Positions 1 to 9,799 of a DNA stretch of 41,715 nucleotides are shown here, one piece after another. Position 1 is the stretch's first letter. Each line of letters opens with the position of its first letter. Under the pieces are notes generated by a model. The model saw only the letters and a program-made list of their open reading frames with translations. It had not been told where the DNA came from and did not search any database. A program made the translations under genes and the position numbers. The stretch lies in contig CALMVK010000147.1 of NCBI GenBank assembly GCA_937873145.1, positions 1 to 41,715 on the forward strand. Direction: 5' to 3'. Source of the stretch: an uncultured Granulicella sp. (GTDB lineage Bacteria; Acidobacteriota; Terriglobia; Terriglobales; Acidobacteriaceae).

Positions 1-33
1 TTTTTAAGCCGCTCTGGCTGAACCAGATGATGT

Positions 34-125
34 AACCTTAAGGTTGAACGGCCGCTAAGTCCATCGTAATCAATCATCTACACGCATAATAAACAGCTTA
101 CGTTACTAAGGTAACAAGCTTGTTA
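34..125. promoter_or_regulatory. Cluster of short perfect palindromes (AACCTTAAGGTT at 34-45; TAACAAGCTTGTTA at 112-125) plus GTTAC-TAAG-GTAAC at 102-115, upstream of the first gene
   Basis: Palindromes read directly; AT-rich non-coding region ahead of the CDS at 328. Function unknown. Confidence 0.3.
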
Positions 126-327
126 ACGTTCTGGTTATTAGCACGCTGGTTGGATGCATAAGAGGTTTGGCATGGAACCTGCGTTCGCGTTCTACGCCTC
201 TGTTGCAGGTCGGAAACAGGTAGAAGCGTGCTCCTAAAAGCAAAGCAGGAACGGCCCAACGCATCTCAATCAACAGCACGGGGATGCCGTTTTACTGCTT
301 TAAGGCTTCACAGACTTTCTGCGAGGG

Positions 328-1284
328 GTGTACCGGATGTTGCGGGTGATGATGTTCTGCTTGGCGCTTTGCGGTCCGATGGCTGGACTTGCCCATGCTT
401 CCCTGACTGTTTTGGTGGGGGAACCGTTTGGACGCTGGGGAACGATCATGCCGGTAGGACACGTTTCGCTCTATTTGGACCGCGTGTGCGCCGATGGACC
501 GGTCAAGCTGCGGATGTGTCTTCCGGGCGAGCCGCAGGGAGCTGTCATCGCGCGGCTGGACAAGATCGGGCAGCTAGATTGGATCGGGTCGCCGGTTTTG
601 GATTTCCTATACGGGACCTCCCAGCCGGACCAGATTCTTCCCGTTACCACGAAAGACACGGTCGACGCGCTGCGCCAGAAGTACCGGCAGGAGCATCTGG
701 CCAGCTACTTTCCGGATGGGACGGAAAAGATCAAGCAGGATCGCGAGTGGTGGGAGACTGTGGGGGTCCTCTACTCGCGCAAGGTGTATGCCTATCAGTT
801 GGATACGACGCGGGAGCAGGATGAGCGGTTTGTCGCCCTGATGAACAGCAGCCAGAACCGGCACTCCTACCGCCTGCACAGGTGGAACTGCGCGGACTTC
901 GTGGCGGACGCAGTCGACTTTTACTATCCAGGCATTGTGCGGAGCAATCATGCGGCAGACTTCGCGCTGATGACGCCCAAGCAGGTGGCGCGATGTGTGT
1001 GGAACTTTGGCGAGCAACATCCAGAGGCTCACTTGAAGATGTACGAGATGCCCCAGGTTCCGGGGACGCTGCGCCGCAGCCGTCCAGTTCGTGGAAGTGC
1101 GGAGATGGTTCTGAAGACGAAGCGATACTTGGCGACCCTGCTCGTGATCCAACCGGAGTTGGTGGTGACGTGCGAGATTCTTTACCTGCATCGCGGCCGT
1201 TGGTCCATGGACCAGGGTGGCCCGTCCGAGGGGCCGATGGCGTTCGTGCAGAAGACCGAGCAGCCTACCGTTGCTTCGCGCTGA
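328..1284 (+). CDS. Secreted hypothetical protein with a possible circularly permuted papain-like (NlpC/P60, LRAT-like) fold
   Basis: Signal peptide-like N-terminus MLRVMMFCLALCGPMAGLAHA; His in VGHVSLYLD followed later by HRWNCADFVADAV. Family assignment tentative. Confidence 0.7.
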   Translation: MYRMLRVMMFCLALCGPMAGLAHASLTVLVGEPFGRWGTIMPVGHVSLYLDRVCADGPVKLRMCLPGEPQGAVIARLDKIGQLDWIGSPVLDFLYGTSQPDQILPVTTKDTVDALRQKYRQEHLASYFPDGTEKIKQDREWWETVGVLYSRKVYAYQLDTTREQDERFVALMNSSQNRHSYRLHRWNCADFVADAVDFYYPGIVRSNHAADFALMTPKQVARCVWNFGEQHPEAHLKMYEMPQVPGTLRRSRPVRGSAEMVLKTKRYLATLLVIQPELVVTCEILYLHRGRWSMDQGGPSEGPMAFVQKTEQPTVASR

Positions 1285-1300
1285 ATGCTAGGTTTTAGAG

Positions 1301-2587
1301 ATGAAAGTTTTAGTTGTAGGTGGAGGCGGCCGGGAGCATGCGCTGGTTTGGGCGCTGCGAAAGAGCCCTCGCGTAACGGAGGTCGTCTGTGCCCCTGGAA
1401 ATGGCGGCATTGCGGACCTCGCCCGATGCGAGCGGCTTGAGGTAACAGACACTCAAGCGCTGGAGCGGCTAGTAAGCCAGGAGCAGCCAGACCTAGTGGT
1501 GATTGGACCGGAGATACCGCTGGCTGCCGGGGCTGTGGACGCGCTGCAGGCCTCCGGAGTTCGGGTCTTCGGACCGACCCAGGCGGCGGCTCAACTCGAG
1601 ACAAGCAAGGCGTTTGCCAAAGATTTTATGCAACGTTGGGCGATTCCGACCGCGGCGTACCAGGTCTGCCGTTCGCTGGCGGAGGTGGACGCTGCCCTGC
1701 CGCGCTTGCCCGGCGGCCTCGTCGTAAAGGTGGATGGACTGGCGGCGGGCAAAGGGGTGGTCGTTTGCGAGACGCAGCAGGAGGCCCGACGGGCGGCGGA
1801 GCAGATGTTCTCCGGGGAGTTGCTCGGGGTGGCGGTGACTCGTGTGCTGCTTGAAGAGAGATTAGAGGGGCCGGAGATCTCGTTTTTCGCGGTGTGCGAT
1901 GGGACCCGTGCGGTGACGCTGGGGGTGGCTCAGGATCACAAGCGGATGGGTGAGGGCGATACGGGGCCGAACACCGGGGGCATGGGCGCTTACTCGACCG
2001 ACGATCTCGTCTCGCCGGAGACAAGCGCGTGGCTGCTCGAGCAGGTGGCACAGCGCGTAGTGGACGGCATGCGCGCGGAGCATATGCCTTTTGCGGGCGT
2101 ACTCTTCGTCGGGCTGATGATGACGGCGGATGGACCGAAGGTGCTCGAGTTCAACACGCGGTTTGGCGATCCGGAGACCGAGGCGCTGGTGCTTCGGCTG
2201 GAGACGGATTTGCTGGACATTCTGGAAGCGGCGGTCGAAGGGCGTGCCAGCTCGGTGGCGATTCGCCTCAAACCCGGCGCCAGTGCATGCGTAGTCGCCG
2301 CCAGCGCGGGGTACCCAGGCACGTACGAGACCGGCAAGCCAATCAGCGGCGAACTTCGCGCAGCCGCGGAAGCGCTCGTCTTCCATGCCGGGACAAGGCT
2401 TGAGAGCGACGGCCAACTGGTGACTTCCGGCGGCCGGGTGCTGGCGGTCTCCGCGGCTGGCGCTGACCTGAACGAAGCACTCACCAGGGCCTATGCCGCA
2501 TTGAACAACATCCAGTTCCCCGGCATGCAGTTCCGTCGCGACATCGGCTGGCGCGCCTTGCAGCAAGGGTCTCCGCGCTCAGGGTGA
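1301..2587 (+). CDS. purD: Phosphoribosylamine--glycine ligase
   Basis: MKVLVVGGGGREHALVWAL start, VKVDGLAAGKGVVV, GDTGPNTGGMGAYS, VLEFNTRFGDPETE ATP-grasp motifs. Confidence 0.97.
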   Translation: MKVLVVGGGGREHALVWALRKSPRVTEVVCAPGNGGIADLARCERLEVTDTQALERLVSQEQPDLVVIGPEIPLAAGAVDALQASGVRVFGPTQAAAQLETSKAFAKDFMQRWAIPTAAYQVCRSLAEVDAALPRLPGGLVVKVDGLAAGKGVVVCETQQEARRAAEQMFSGELLGVAVTRVLLEERLEGPEISFFAVCDGTRAVTLGVAQDHKRMGEGDTGPNTGGMGAYSTDDLVSPETSAWLLEQVAQRVVDGMRAEHMPFAGVLFVGLMMTADGPKVLEFNTRFGDPETEALVLRLETDLLDILEAAVEGRASSVAIRLKPGASACVVAASAGYPGTYETGKPISGELRAAAEALVFHAGTRLESDGQLVTSGGRVLAVSAAGADLNEALTRAYAALNNIQFPGMQFRRDIGWRALQQGSPRSG

Positions 2588-2743
2588 CTCAGTGTAGCCA
2601 TAAAGGGTGCGCTTGGGGTGAGCTTGCGCGGCGCAGCGGCCTGGGTTAGGCTCTCATCCATAGATCGACGAAGTAGCTTCTCCCCCGTACCGCTGTTCTC
2701 CTCCTTCCCTGGTCTACCATCTGATGTTTCACCTGGAGACCCT

Positions 2744-4918
2744 ATGTCTTACACATCCCGTTTTATCTCAAGGCTGATGGCAGCAACGCTGTTTTCCGCT
2801 TCCTGCTTGCCATCGCCTGCGCAGAATCTACGCCGCTCCGTCATGACTGAGAAGGTCGATGATGCGAAGCTGGTCAACCTGCCGGGCAACGTCCGCTCGG
2901 CAGCGCTCGATCCCGCGAACGATCGAGGTGCGGTCGAAGATACCCTGCCGCTCGATCACATGCTGCTCCAGCTCAAGCGATCCGACGCCGCGGAGGCAGC
3001 GCTGACCGCATATCTGGCAACGCTGAACGACGCGAACTCACCCAACTACCACAAGTGGCTCACGGCGGAGACGCTCGGGCAGCAGTATGGGCCGGCTGCC
3101 TCCGACCTGGCGGCCGTGACCTCCTGGCTGGCCAGCCATGGGCTGACCGTCAACCAGGTCTATGCCAATGGCATGGTGATTGACTTCTCCGGGACGGCGC
3201 GGCAGGTCAATGCGGCCTTTCATGCGAACCTGCACCGGCTTCTCGTCAAGGGCGAAGCACACTTTGCCAATACGCAGGACCCGGAGATTCCGGCGGCGCT
3301 GGTGGGCGTGGTGGCCGGCGTGACCAGCCTGAACGACTTCCGTCCGCATCCGATGCACAAAGAGCTGAATACGAACCGCAGCAATGTGCACGCCAGCGCG
3401 CAGAGCACGGCTTCTCCCAACTACACCTTCAACTCCGACGGAAATACCTTGGAAGCCGTCGTTCCGGCTGACCTGGCGACGATCTACAGCTTGAATAAGC
3501 TGTTCAATGCGGGCTACTCAGGTCAGGGGCAAACGATCGTCGTGATCGAGGACACCAACGTCTTCTCGACCACGGACTGGACTACCTTCCGCAGCACCTT
3601 CGGGCTTTCCTCCTACAAATCGGGCTCCTTCACGCAGGTGCATCCGGGGACGAACTGCACCAACCCGGGGGTCACCTCCGACGACCGCGAAGCGATTCTC
3701 GACGCGGAGTGGGCGAGCGCCGCGGCACCCTCGGCAGCGATCGTTCTGGCAAGCTGCGCCAATACCAACACGACCTTCGGCGGCTTGATCGCACTTGACA
3801 ATCTTCTTAGCGAATCCAATCCGCCGAAGATCGTCAGCATCAGCTACGGCGATAGCGAAAGCGAGAACGGCGCGTCCGCAAACTTCTCCTACTCCACCGC
3901 CTACCAGACCGCAGTAGCGGAAGGTGTCTCGGTCTTCGTCGCTTCGGGCGATGAAGGCGCGGCCAGCTCCGACGCCGGCAACACCGTCGCGACCCAAGGC
4001 ATTACCGTCAGCGGTTTCGCCAGCACACCCTATAACGTCGCGGTCGGCGGCACCGACTTCGGCGATACCGTAACGGGCACGACAGCCAACTACTGGAACT
4101 CGGCGAACAGCAAAACCTTTGGTTCGGCCCTGAGCTATCTCCCGGAGATCCCGTGGAACGACTCCTGCGCAAGCTCGTTGCTGGCGGGTTTCTTAGGCTA
4201 TAGCCAGACCTACGGCACCAACGGCTTCTGCAATTCCACCACCGGTCAAACGTTCCTCACGACCGCCGCCGGATCTGGAGGTCCCTCCGGCTGTGCTACC
4301 GGCGTGCCTTCCGTCGCCGGCGAGGTGAGCGGCACCTGTAAAGGTTACGCAAAACCCTCCTGGCAGAAGTTGGTAGGCGTCCCGCAGGACGGCGTACGCG
4401 ACCTTCCGGATGTCTCGCTCTTTGCGGCAAACGGCCTTTGGGGCCACTACTACGTGTACTGCAATACGGATACGAACAATGGTGGCGCCTCCTGCTCGGG
4501 AGCGCCCAGTACGTGGTCAGGCGGCGGGGGTACCAGCTTCGCCTCGCCCATCATGGCGGGCATTCAATCCATGGTCAACCAGTACACGAAGTCTAGCTGG
4601 GGCAATCCAAACCCAACCTACTACGGCCTGGCCAGACTCGAGTACGGCAGCAGCGGTAGCACAACCTGCAACTCAAGCAATGGCAGCGGCGTAGGCGGGA
4701 ACTGCTACTTCTACGACGTGACCTCTGGAGACAACGACCTGGTCTGCACGGGAACCGTCAATTGCTACGATCCTTCCGGCACCTTCGGCGTACTTTCAAC
4801 CTCAAGCAAAAGCTACCTGCCAGCTTACGGCACGACAACTGGCTGGGACTTTGCTACCGGGATCGGCTCCTTGAACGCCACCAACCTGGCGCTCTATTGG
4901 AATTACGCGGCTCACTAA
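2744..4918 (+). CDS. S53 family (sedolisin/pro-kumamolisin) secreted peptidase
   Basis: Pro-domain, REAILDAEWASAAAPSAAI, GGGGTSFASPIMAGI catalytic Ser motif. The in-frame ATG at 2744 gives a better signal peptide (MSYTSRFISRLMAATLFSASC) than the 2618 start in the ORF track. Confidence 0.93.
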   Translation: MSYTSRFISRLMAATLFSASCLPSPAQNLRRSVMTEKVDDAKLVNLPGNVRSAALDPANDRGAVEDTLPLDHMLLQLKRSDAAEAALTAYLATLNDANSPNYHKWLTAETLGQQYGPAASDLAAVTSWLASHGLTVNQVYANGMVIDFSGTARQVNAAFHANLHRLLVKGEAHFANTQDPEIPAALVGVVAGVTSLNDFRPHPMHKELNTNRSNVHASAQSTASPNYTFNSDGNTLEAVVPADLATIYSLNKLFNAGYSGQGQTIVVIEDTNVFSTTDWTTFRSTFGLSSYKSGSFTQVHPGTNCTNPGVTSDDREAILDAEWASAAAPSAAIVLASCANTNTTFGGLIALDNLLSESNPPKIVSISYGDSESENGASANFSYSTAYQTAVAEGVSVFVASGDEGAASSDAGNTVATQGITVSGFASTPYNVAVGGTDFGDTVTGTTANYWNSANSKTFGSALSYLPEIPWNDSCASSLLAGFLGYSQTYGTNGFCNSTTGQTFLTTAAGSGGPSGCATGVPSVAGEVSGTCKGYAKPSWQKLVGVPQDGVRDLPDVSLFAANGLWGHYYVYCNTDTNNGGASCSGAPSTWSGGGGTSFASPIMAGIQSMVNQYTKSSWGNPNPTYYGLARLEYGSSGSTTCNSSNGSGVGGNCYFYDVTSGDNDLVCTGTVNCYDPSGTFGVLSTSSKSYLPAYGTTTGWDFATGIGSLNATNLALYWNYAAH

Positions 4919-4934
4919 CACTCAGCAAGAAGCG

Positions 4935-4964
4935 AAAACGCGGAGCCTTCGGGTTCCGCGTTTT
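4935..4964. terminator. Bidirectional terminator hairpin between convergent genes
   Basis: AAAACGCGGAGCC-TTCG-GGTTCCGCGTTTT: 13-bp stem (one G-T), UUCG tetraloop, A- and T-rich ends, between convergent CDS ending at 4918 and 4972. Confidence 0.85.
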
Positions 4965-4971
4965 CTTTGGC

Positions 4972-6243
4972 TCAGCGGCTTGCGGTGGTATTCGTCGCAG
5001 GCTTTGGCGCAGCCGGCAGCAGACCGGGCGTGGGCCGATGACCAGTGTGAATCCACAGGATCAGCTCATCGAAGCTGCGGCCAATCTCGTCGGCAGTGAA
5101 GGTGCAATGGCCGTCACGGTGAACGTATTGCTGCACCAGATTCTGTGAGAATCCGGCAATCGCAACCTGCTCGTTATAGAGCGCCAGGGTGTTGGTAGGA
5201 ATGCGCGGATCATAGGTCGTATGCAGCGCCAGCATGGGCCGGTTGAGCTGGCCATTTGGCGTGTAGTGGTGCACCAGGTACTCGCGTGCGTGCGGGTCTG
5301 CTGTGTAGCGGTGCACGCCATCGTTCAGCGCATTGTCCGAAGCAGAACTCCCTGGGCTGGTTCCGGCGTAGAGAAGATTGCGATTGTCGAACGGATTGCC
5401 TCCCGCGCGGCGCTGCATATCGGCAATCACGTAGGTAAAGTACACCATCGCATCGGCGACCTCGACATCCGTATGCAAGCCGGTCAGGTTGCGCATGGAG
5501 GTCGCTGCCACTGGATTGGTTTTGAGTGCATCCTCAACCCGCCGACGCAGACTGCGGGACTCCTGGAACTCCGGCGGTGAAGGAACCAGCGTCGGCAGCA
5601 AGCCCGGAAAGTAAAAATCGAAGGCGGCTCGCCAGGCAAAGCGCCGTTGGAAGGCGAGATCGGTCGGTCCAACCGATCCACATAGATCGAGCCCTCCGGC
5701 GTAGGGCTTGGGGTTGAGTTCCAGCTCCGCCGTTACCAGCGCGCCGCCCATCGAGCCTCCCTCGACAAGCGTCTCCATTTGCCTGGCGGCTTTTTTGCCC
5801 TCCGCCGGTTGTCCGTAGTGCTTGATGAAGTACTGGCGTAGCTGCTCCGTCTCCGGGTAAGCCTCGGCCATCGCCCAGCCGGTAGCGGAGTAGCCGGACT
5901 GGATGATCGCGTAACCGCGATCGAAGATTGGCTGTGTCTGCTCGCTCAATGGACTGCTCAATCGATAGGTAAACGGGCCTTCCGCGTAGCCATGAAAATA
6001 CACCACGAGCGAATGATTCCAGGCGGCCGGAACGTCGATCCGGTATGGAACCGCCCTCAGTGTGCCGATCTCCGTCGTCCCGGCGGCCGTGTGAGTCACC
6101 TCAGGCTCGGGGCTGCCCGCAGCCTGGGCCACTGCCGTGCCGATGCGGCCCGCGCCCAAAATCCACGCCGCCAGAAGCAAGGCGGGGCGTACCTTCCGGA
6201 CGGAGCGTAGATCGCGTGACAGCAAGCATTGAAAACTTAACAT
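4972..6243 (-). CDS. Secreted alpha/beta hydrolase (peptidase/esterase-like)
   Basis: Signal peptide; SLVVYFHGYAEG oxyanion region; VEGGSMGGALVTAE nucleophile elbow; YDPRIP and RDGHCTF Asp/His candidates. Confidence 0.75.
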   Translation of the reverse strand: MLSFQCLLSRDLRSVRKVRPALLLAAWILGAGRIGTAVAQAAGSPEPEVTHTAAGTTEIGTLRAVPYRIDVPAAWNHSLVVYFHGYAEGPFTYRLSSPLSEQTQPIFDRGYAIIQSGYSATGWAMAEAYPETEQLRQYFIKHYGQPAEGKKAARQMETLVEGGSMGGALVTAELELNPKPYAGGLDLCGSVGPTDLAFQRRFAWRAAFDFYFPGLLPTLVPSPPEFQESRSLRRRVEDALKTNPVAATSMRNLTGLHTDVEVADAMVYFTYVIADMQRRAGGNPFDNRNLLYAGTSPGSSASDNALNDGVHRYTADPHAREYLVHHYTPNGQLNRPMLALHTTYDPRIPTNTLALYNEQVAIAGFSQNLVQQYVHRDGHCTFTADEIGRSFDELILWIHTGHRPTPGLLPAAPKPATNTTASR

Positions 6244-6380
6244 AGCTGCAATGTAGCGTCATTCTACGCGTTGGCGCGTTCCTCCGCGAACTCGCCGCCA
6301 GAGATAGGGACGTACCTCTTCAGCGCCCAAGCTCTCCAAGTACGGACAAGCGAGGCTGATCGGACGAGCGAAGTAGGACT

Positions 6381-6671
6381 TCAGTTCGGCGAAGGCATCG
6401 TTGCGCTCTCGACGACCAAGATCGGTATACTGGCTTTGGACGGCACCAGCTTCAAACCCAGTTGATCATTCAGAGCATCGTTCACGATCGAAAAGGGAAA
6501 GGTAAGAGGCTCGGCACTATCCGGAACTTGCCATTTGACTTCTACCGCGTAGACGCCGGGCAATCCGGTGCGATCGATAACATTCGTCATAAGCTGGCCA
6601 GTAAGTGCCGAGGCGAATCCATCCATATCAATGGAATCGCAATGGCAAATTAATTGCAAAAATCTTCGCGT
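6381..6671 (-). pseudogene. C-terminal fragment of a TIGR03435 family (acidobacterial) protein
   Basis: SMDGFASALTGQLMTNVIDRTGLPGVYAVEVKW...LNDQLGLKLVPSKASIPILVVESATMPSPN matches the family C-terminal signature; an in-frame stop (TGA, forward TCA at 6672-6674) lies just upstream and no N-terminal domain is present. Only a TTG start is available. Confidence 0.65.
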
Positions 6672-6754
6672 TCAGCTTAATGAAATGTCGCAGGCTGCCG
6701 ATAAGGAAAGGGAGAGGCGGGAAGAAGAAGTCCCGCTCGAATGGGATTGGGAGA

Positions 6755-6937
6755 ATGAAGATGAAAGATAGTTTACGGTGGCGCGACCGGCTGCTTTCCG
6801 AAGACGGCCAGGATGTCGTCGAATATGCGCTGGTGATTACGCTAGTGGGATTCAGTGCAATCGTTTGCATGAAAGGATTTGCGTCCACAATCTCTTCATT
6901 GGCGAACATCGGAGCCAGCATTATCAGCACCTTGTAA
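6755..6937 (+). CDS. Flp/Fap family type IVb pilin (orphan)
   Basis: 60 aa MKMKDSLRWRDRLLSEDGQDVVEYALVITLVGFSAIVCMKGF...; G/XXXXEY prepilin processing motif (G-QDVVEY) followed by a hydrophobic helix; GGGAG-like RBS upstream of ATG 6755. Confidence 0.8.
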   Translation: MKMKDSLRWRDRLLSEDGQDVVEYALVITLVGFSAIVCMKGFASTISSLANIGASIISTL

Positions 6938-7036
6938 TCATGCCTATGCAAACCGCACCGCCACAAACCTTGTTGTTCTTTTTGCTTGATACCGCTTTTG
7001 GAGGAGGTACGCGGCTTTACTTCCGCAAGCGACATC

Positions 7037-8458
7037 CTATCCATTCTTCCGCAGCGCCTGCATGGCGGCGATATACGCCTTTGCATCGAATTTCTTGCTT
7101 GTACTCGCGCCGGACATGTAGCGGATCTTGCCGAAGACGGCTCGCTCTCCCCATGCCCGGTCGAACTTTCCTACCATGGACCAGGCGAGACCCGAATAGC
7201 CATTCGGGTCTCGCCCATCGAGAAAATACTTGTCGTTCAGATACACGCCATATTTCATGGCCGTCGCTACGTCTGGAGTCCATTCCAGAATCTTTTTACC
7301 CCAGTACATCCGCATATAGTTATGCGTCCAGCCGTTTTCCACCATCTGGATTTGCGCTGCGTTCCAAAGTTCGTCATAGGTCTCGGCGCGCTCCAGTTGT
7401 TCCAGGCTGTACAGCGGATTTCGAATATCATGCGCATGTGCCGCAATCGTCTTCTTCGCCCAATCCTCCGCGCACTCAGCCGAGTCATACAGCGGGTTGT
7501 ACTTAACAAAGTTGATCGAGAGTTCCCGCCAGGCAATCAGTTCGTTGAAATAGCTCTCCTTGGCCTCTTTGAGCGCAGGATTTCCTTCTGCCGCTTTGGC
7601 CACCGCCAAAGCGATCGTCTGCGAACCCACGTGACCGTAGTGCAGGTAAGGCGACATCGCCGAAGTGCCGTCCGTCTCCGGATGATTGCGCGTTACGGTG
7701 TATTTGCCGAGCATCGTGGCGGTAAACCGCTCCAGCCGGGCCAGACCGGCATGCGTTCCACCCTTCCACGCCGCCACCGGCTTTACGCTGCGATCGAAGT
7801 CCGTCCAACCCTCCGTGATATCTGCACGCACGTCATCGGCATAAAAGTTTGCCGGGCGCTTCCAGGCATGCTCGGCGTGCGGGTTCTCGTAAGGCACCAG
7901 ATACTCCGGCAGCAGCCTATAAAGTCGCGGCCGGATGGTGTACGCACCGTACTGCGCCTTCTCCATCAGCTTCGACGGCACAATCACATCTGCGTCGACT
8001 GTCCAGAAAGGGATCCGGATACGTTCCGCCAGTTGCTTGCGCCAACGCTCCGGCTCACGCATCGGGTTCTCGTCACCAATGACCATTGCGGCCTGAACGT
8101 CTGCTAAGAAACGCTCATGCGACTCATTTGGGGCACGGCGCATGACAAAGCTGATATTGCGTTTCGCTAAATCCTCCTCAATGTCGGGAAGACCTTGATT
8201 GAGAAAGACGTAATGACGCAGATTGGCATGGGGAAAGTTCGAGATGCCGGCAAAATACACCACCAAGGGAAGCGCAAGCTCATTCGCAAGGGCAACCGCC
8301 AGGTTTACGGCATGGTTATCAACCCCGCGTTCAGCTCTTTGCATCCAGTACACAATGCACTTTCCCTTTGGGTCGGGAGTTCCTTCACGACGGATAGTGA
8401 TACGTGTATTCTCGGCAAGGTGCCGAACGTCTGGCTGTGCTTTTTGACTCGATGCCAT
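7037..8458 (-). CDS. phr: Class II deoxyribodipyrimidine (CPD) photolyase
   Basis: YWMQRAERGVDNHAVNLAVALAN N-terminus; LDGRDPNGYSGLAWSMVGKFDRAWGERAVFGKIRYMS C-terminus typical of class II enzymes. Confidence 0.92.
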   Translation of the reverse strand: MASSQKAQPDVRHLAENTRITIRREGTPDPKGKCIVYWMQRAERGVDNHAVNLAVALANELALPLVVYFAGISNFPHANLRHYVFLNQGLPDIEEDLAKRNISFVMRRAPNESHERFLADVQAAMVIGDENPMREPERWRKQLAERIRIPFWTVDADVIVPSKLMEKAQYGAYTIRPRLYRLLPEYLVPYENPHAEHAWKRPANFYADDVRADITEGWTDFDRSVKPVAAWKGGTHAGLARLERFTATMLGKYTVTRNHPETDGTSAMSPYLHYGHVGSQTIALAVAKAAEGNPALKEAKESYFNELIAWRELSINFVKYNPLYDSAECAEDWAKKTIAAHAHDIRNPLYSLEQLERAETYDELWNAAQIQMVENGWTHNYMRMYWGKKILEWTPDVATAMKYGVYLNDKYFLDGRDPNGYSGLAWSMVGKFDRAWGERAVFGKIRYMSGASTSKKFDAKAYIAAMQALRKNG

Positions 8459-8667
8459 ATCTTTCGAAGTCTAGTACAAACGTATCGATCTAGCGGACGG
8501 TCAAGAACATGCGCTTCATGTCACGGCAACAGGAACACCGCCGTCTATGACTTCCAATCAACAGCAGCGCAATACACAAGGATCTTTAGCATGATTTACT
8601 AAAACTGAATTTGATACGCCGCCAGCCTGGCATGTCTTCCAGCGCCTACGATTGTCTACAGCTTCCT

Positions 8668-9009
8668 CTACCAGAGACCCCAAGCGCGACTTACATAGTC
8701 TGAGAGCGTCATGGTAATCAGCACGATAAACGTAAAGAACCCCGCGCCAACCGTAATCTTGATCAGCCGCGATTGATACTTCACATGCATGAAGAAGAGG
8801 ATGACGACTGTCGCTTTAAAGCAGGCAATGCCTAAAGCCACGATTGGATTGAAGACCCCGAGCTCTACCTTTGCTGCCAAAACCGTCAAGATGGTGCCGA
8901 CCAGCAAAGTGGCATAGACATAGCTGTATTGGAGCGGCGTGACGATATGAGCTTCGGAGTGCTCAGGATTGGTGACGTTCAGTGCATCGTTCTTATCGGA
9001 CACCTGCAA
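8668..9009 (-). CDS. Cytochrome c oxidase subunit IV family protein
   Basis: Three-TM small protein with VILFFMHVKYQSRLIK motif; downstream of coxC. Confidence 0.88.
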   Translation of the reverse strand: MQVSDKNDALNVTNPEHSEAHIVTPLQYSYVYATLLVGTILTVLAAKVELGVFNPIVALGIACFKATVVILFFMHVKYQSRLIKITVGAGFFTFIVLITMTLSDYVSRAWGLW

Positions 9010-9034
9010 CTCCTAAAGGTAAACTGGGCGCGAG

Positions 9035-9799
9035 TTAGTGCGCTAACGGATGACGATTGATCAGGTAGAGCAGCGGAAACAGAAATAACCAAACAATATC
9101 GACAAAGTGCCAATAGAGCGCAAAGTTCTCTATTGGCGCCACATACCCCGCGGTAAATTCACCACGTTGTGCTCTCCACAGAAACCAGAACAGGATGCCG
9201 ATGCCGATAATCATATGGACGGCATGCATTCCAGTCATGGCGAAGTACAGGAAAAAGAAGACTTGGGTTTTCTGCGCCATATCCGGCGCCAGCGGCTTCT
9301 CCGCTAGATGGTAGTCAGCAGGATTAATAAACTGCGAAGCATTGAAGTCCGCACCGGGAATATGGTGCATTTCCCATTTTTCGTGGTACTCCACGCTCTT
9401 GATCCCTAAAAATGCAAGCCCAAAGAGCGTAGTTAATGCTAAACAACCTACCAACATCGTGCGGTTACGAACCTCCGCGTAATACACGGCCAAGGCCATG
9501 AAAAATCCGGAGGTAATCAGGATCAATGTATTGGCTGTTCCCAGCGGCACGCTTAGTTGGTTCGAAGCTGAAACGAAAGCATCGTAGTACCAATTGCGAT
9601 ACAACAAATACGCGAAAAACATTCCACCGAAGAACATGATCTCGGTCAGGAGAAACAGCCACATGCCAAAACTTCCGGCCTCACGCTGCTGTTCCTCCGT
9701 CTCGAAATGATGCCGATGCTGCGGAATCGCGATGTGATCGTATACATCGTGCGCCGTGTCGACCGGCCCATGCTCGGGGACAATGATCGTATTAGCCAA
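9035..9799 (-). CDS. coxC: Cytochrome c oxidase subunit III
   Basis: [54 protein letters not shown] motifs. Confidence 0.95.
   Translation of the reverse strand: MANTIIVPEHGPVDTAHDVYDHIAIPQHRHHFETEEQQREAGSFGMWLFLLTEIMFFGGMFFAYLLYRNWYYDAFVSASNQLSVPLGTANTLILITSGFFMALAVYYAEVRNRTMLVGCLALTTLFGLAFLGIKSVEYHEKWEMHHIPGADFNASQFINPADYHLAEKPLAPDMAQKTQVFFFLYFAMTGMHAVHMIIGIGILFWFLWRAQRGEFTAGYVAPIENFALYWHFVDIVWLFLFPLLYLINRHPLAH

Noticed and set aside
6628-7086. 152-aa minus-strand ORF antisense to the Flp pilin
   Set aside because: Overlaps the well-supported pilin and the TIGR03435 fragment; no recognisable motif.
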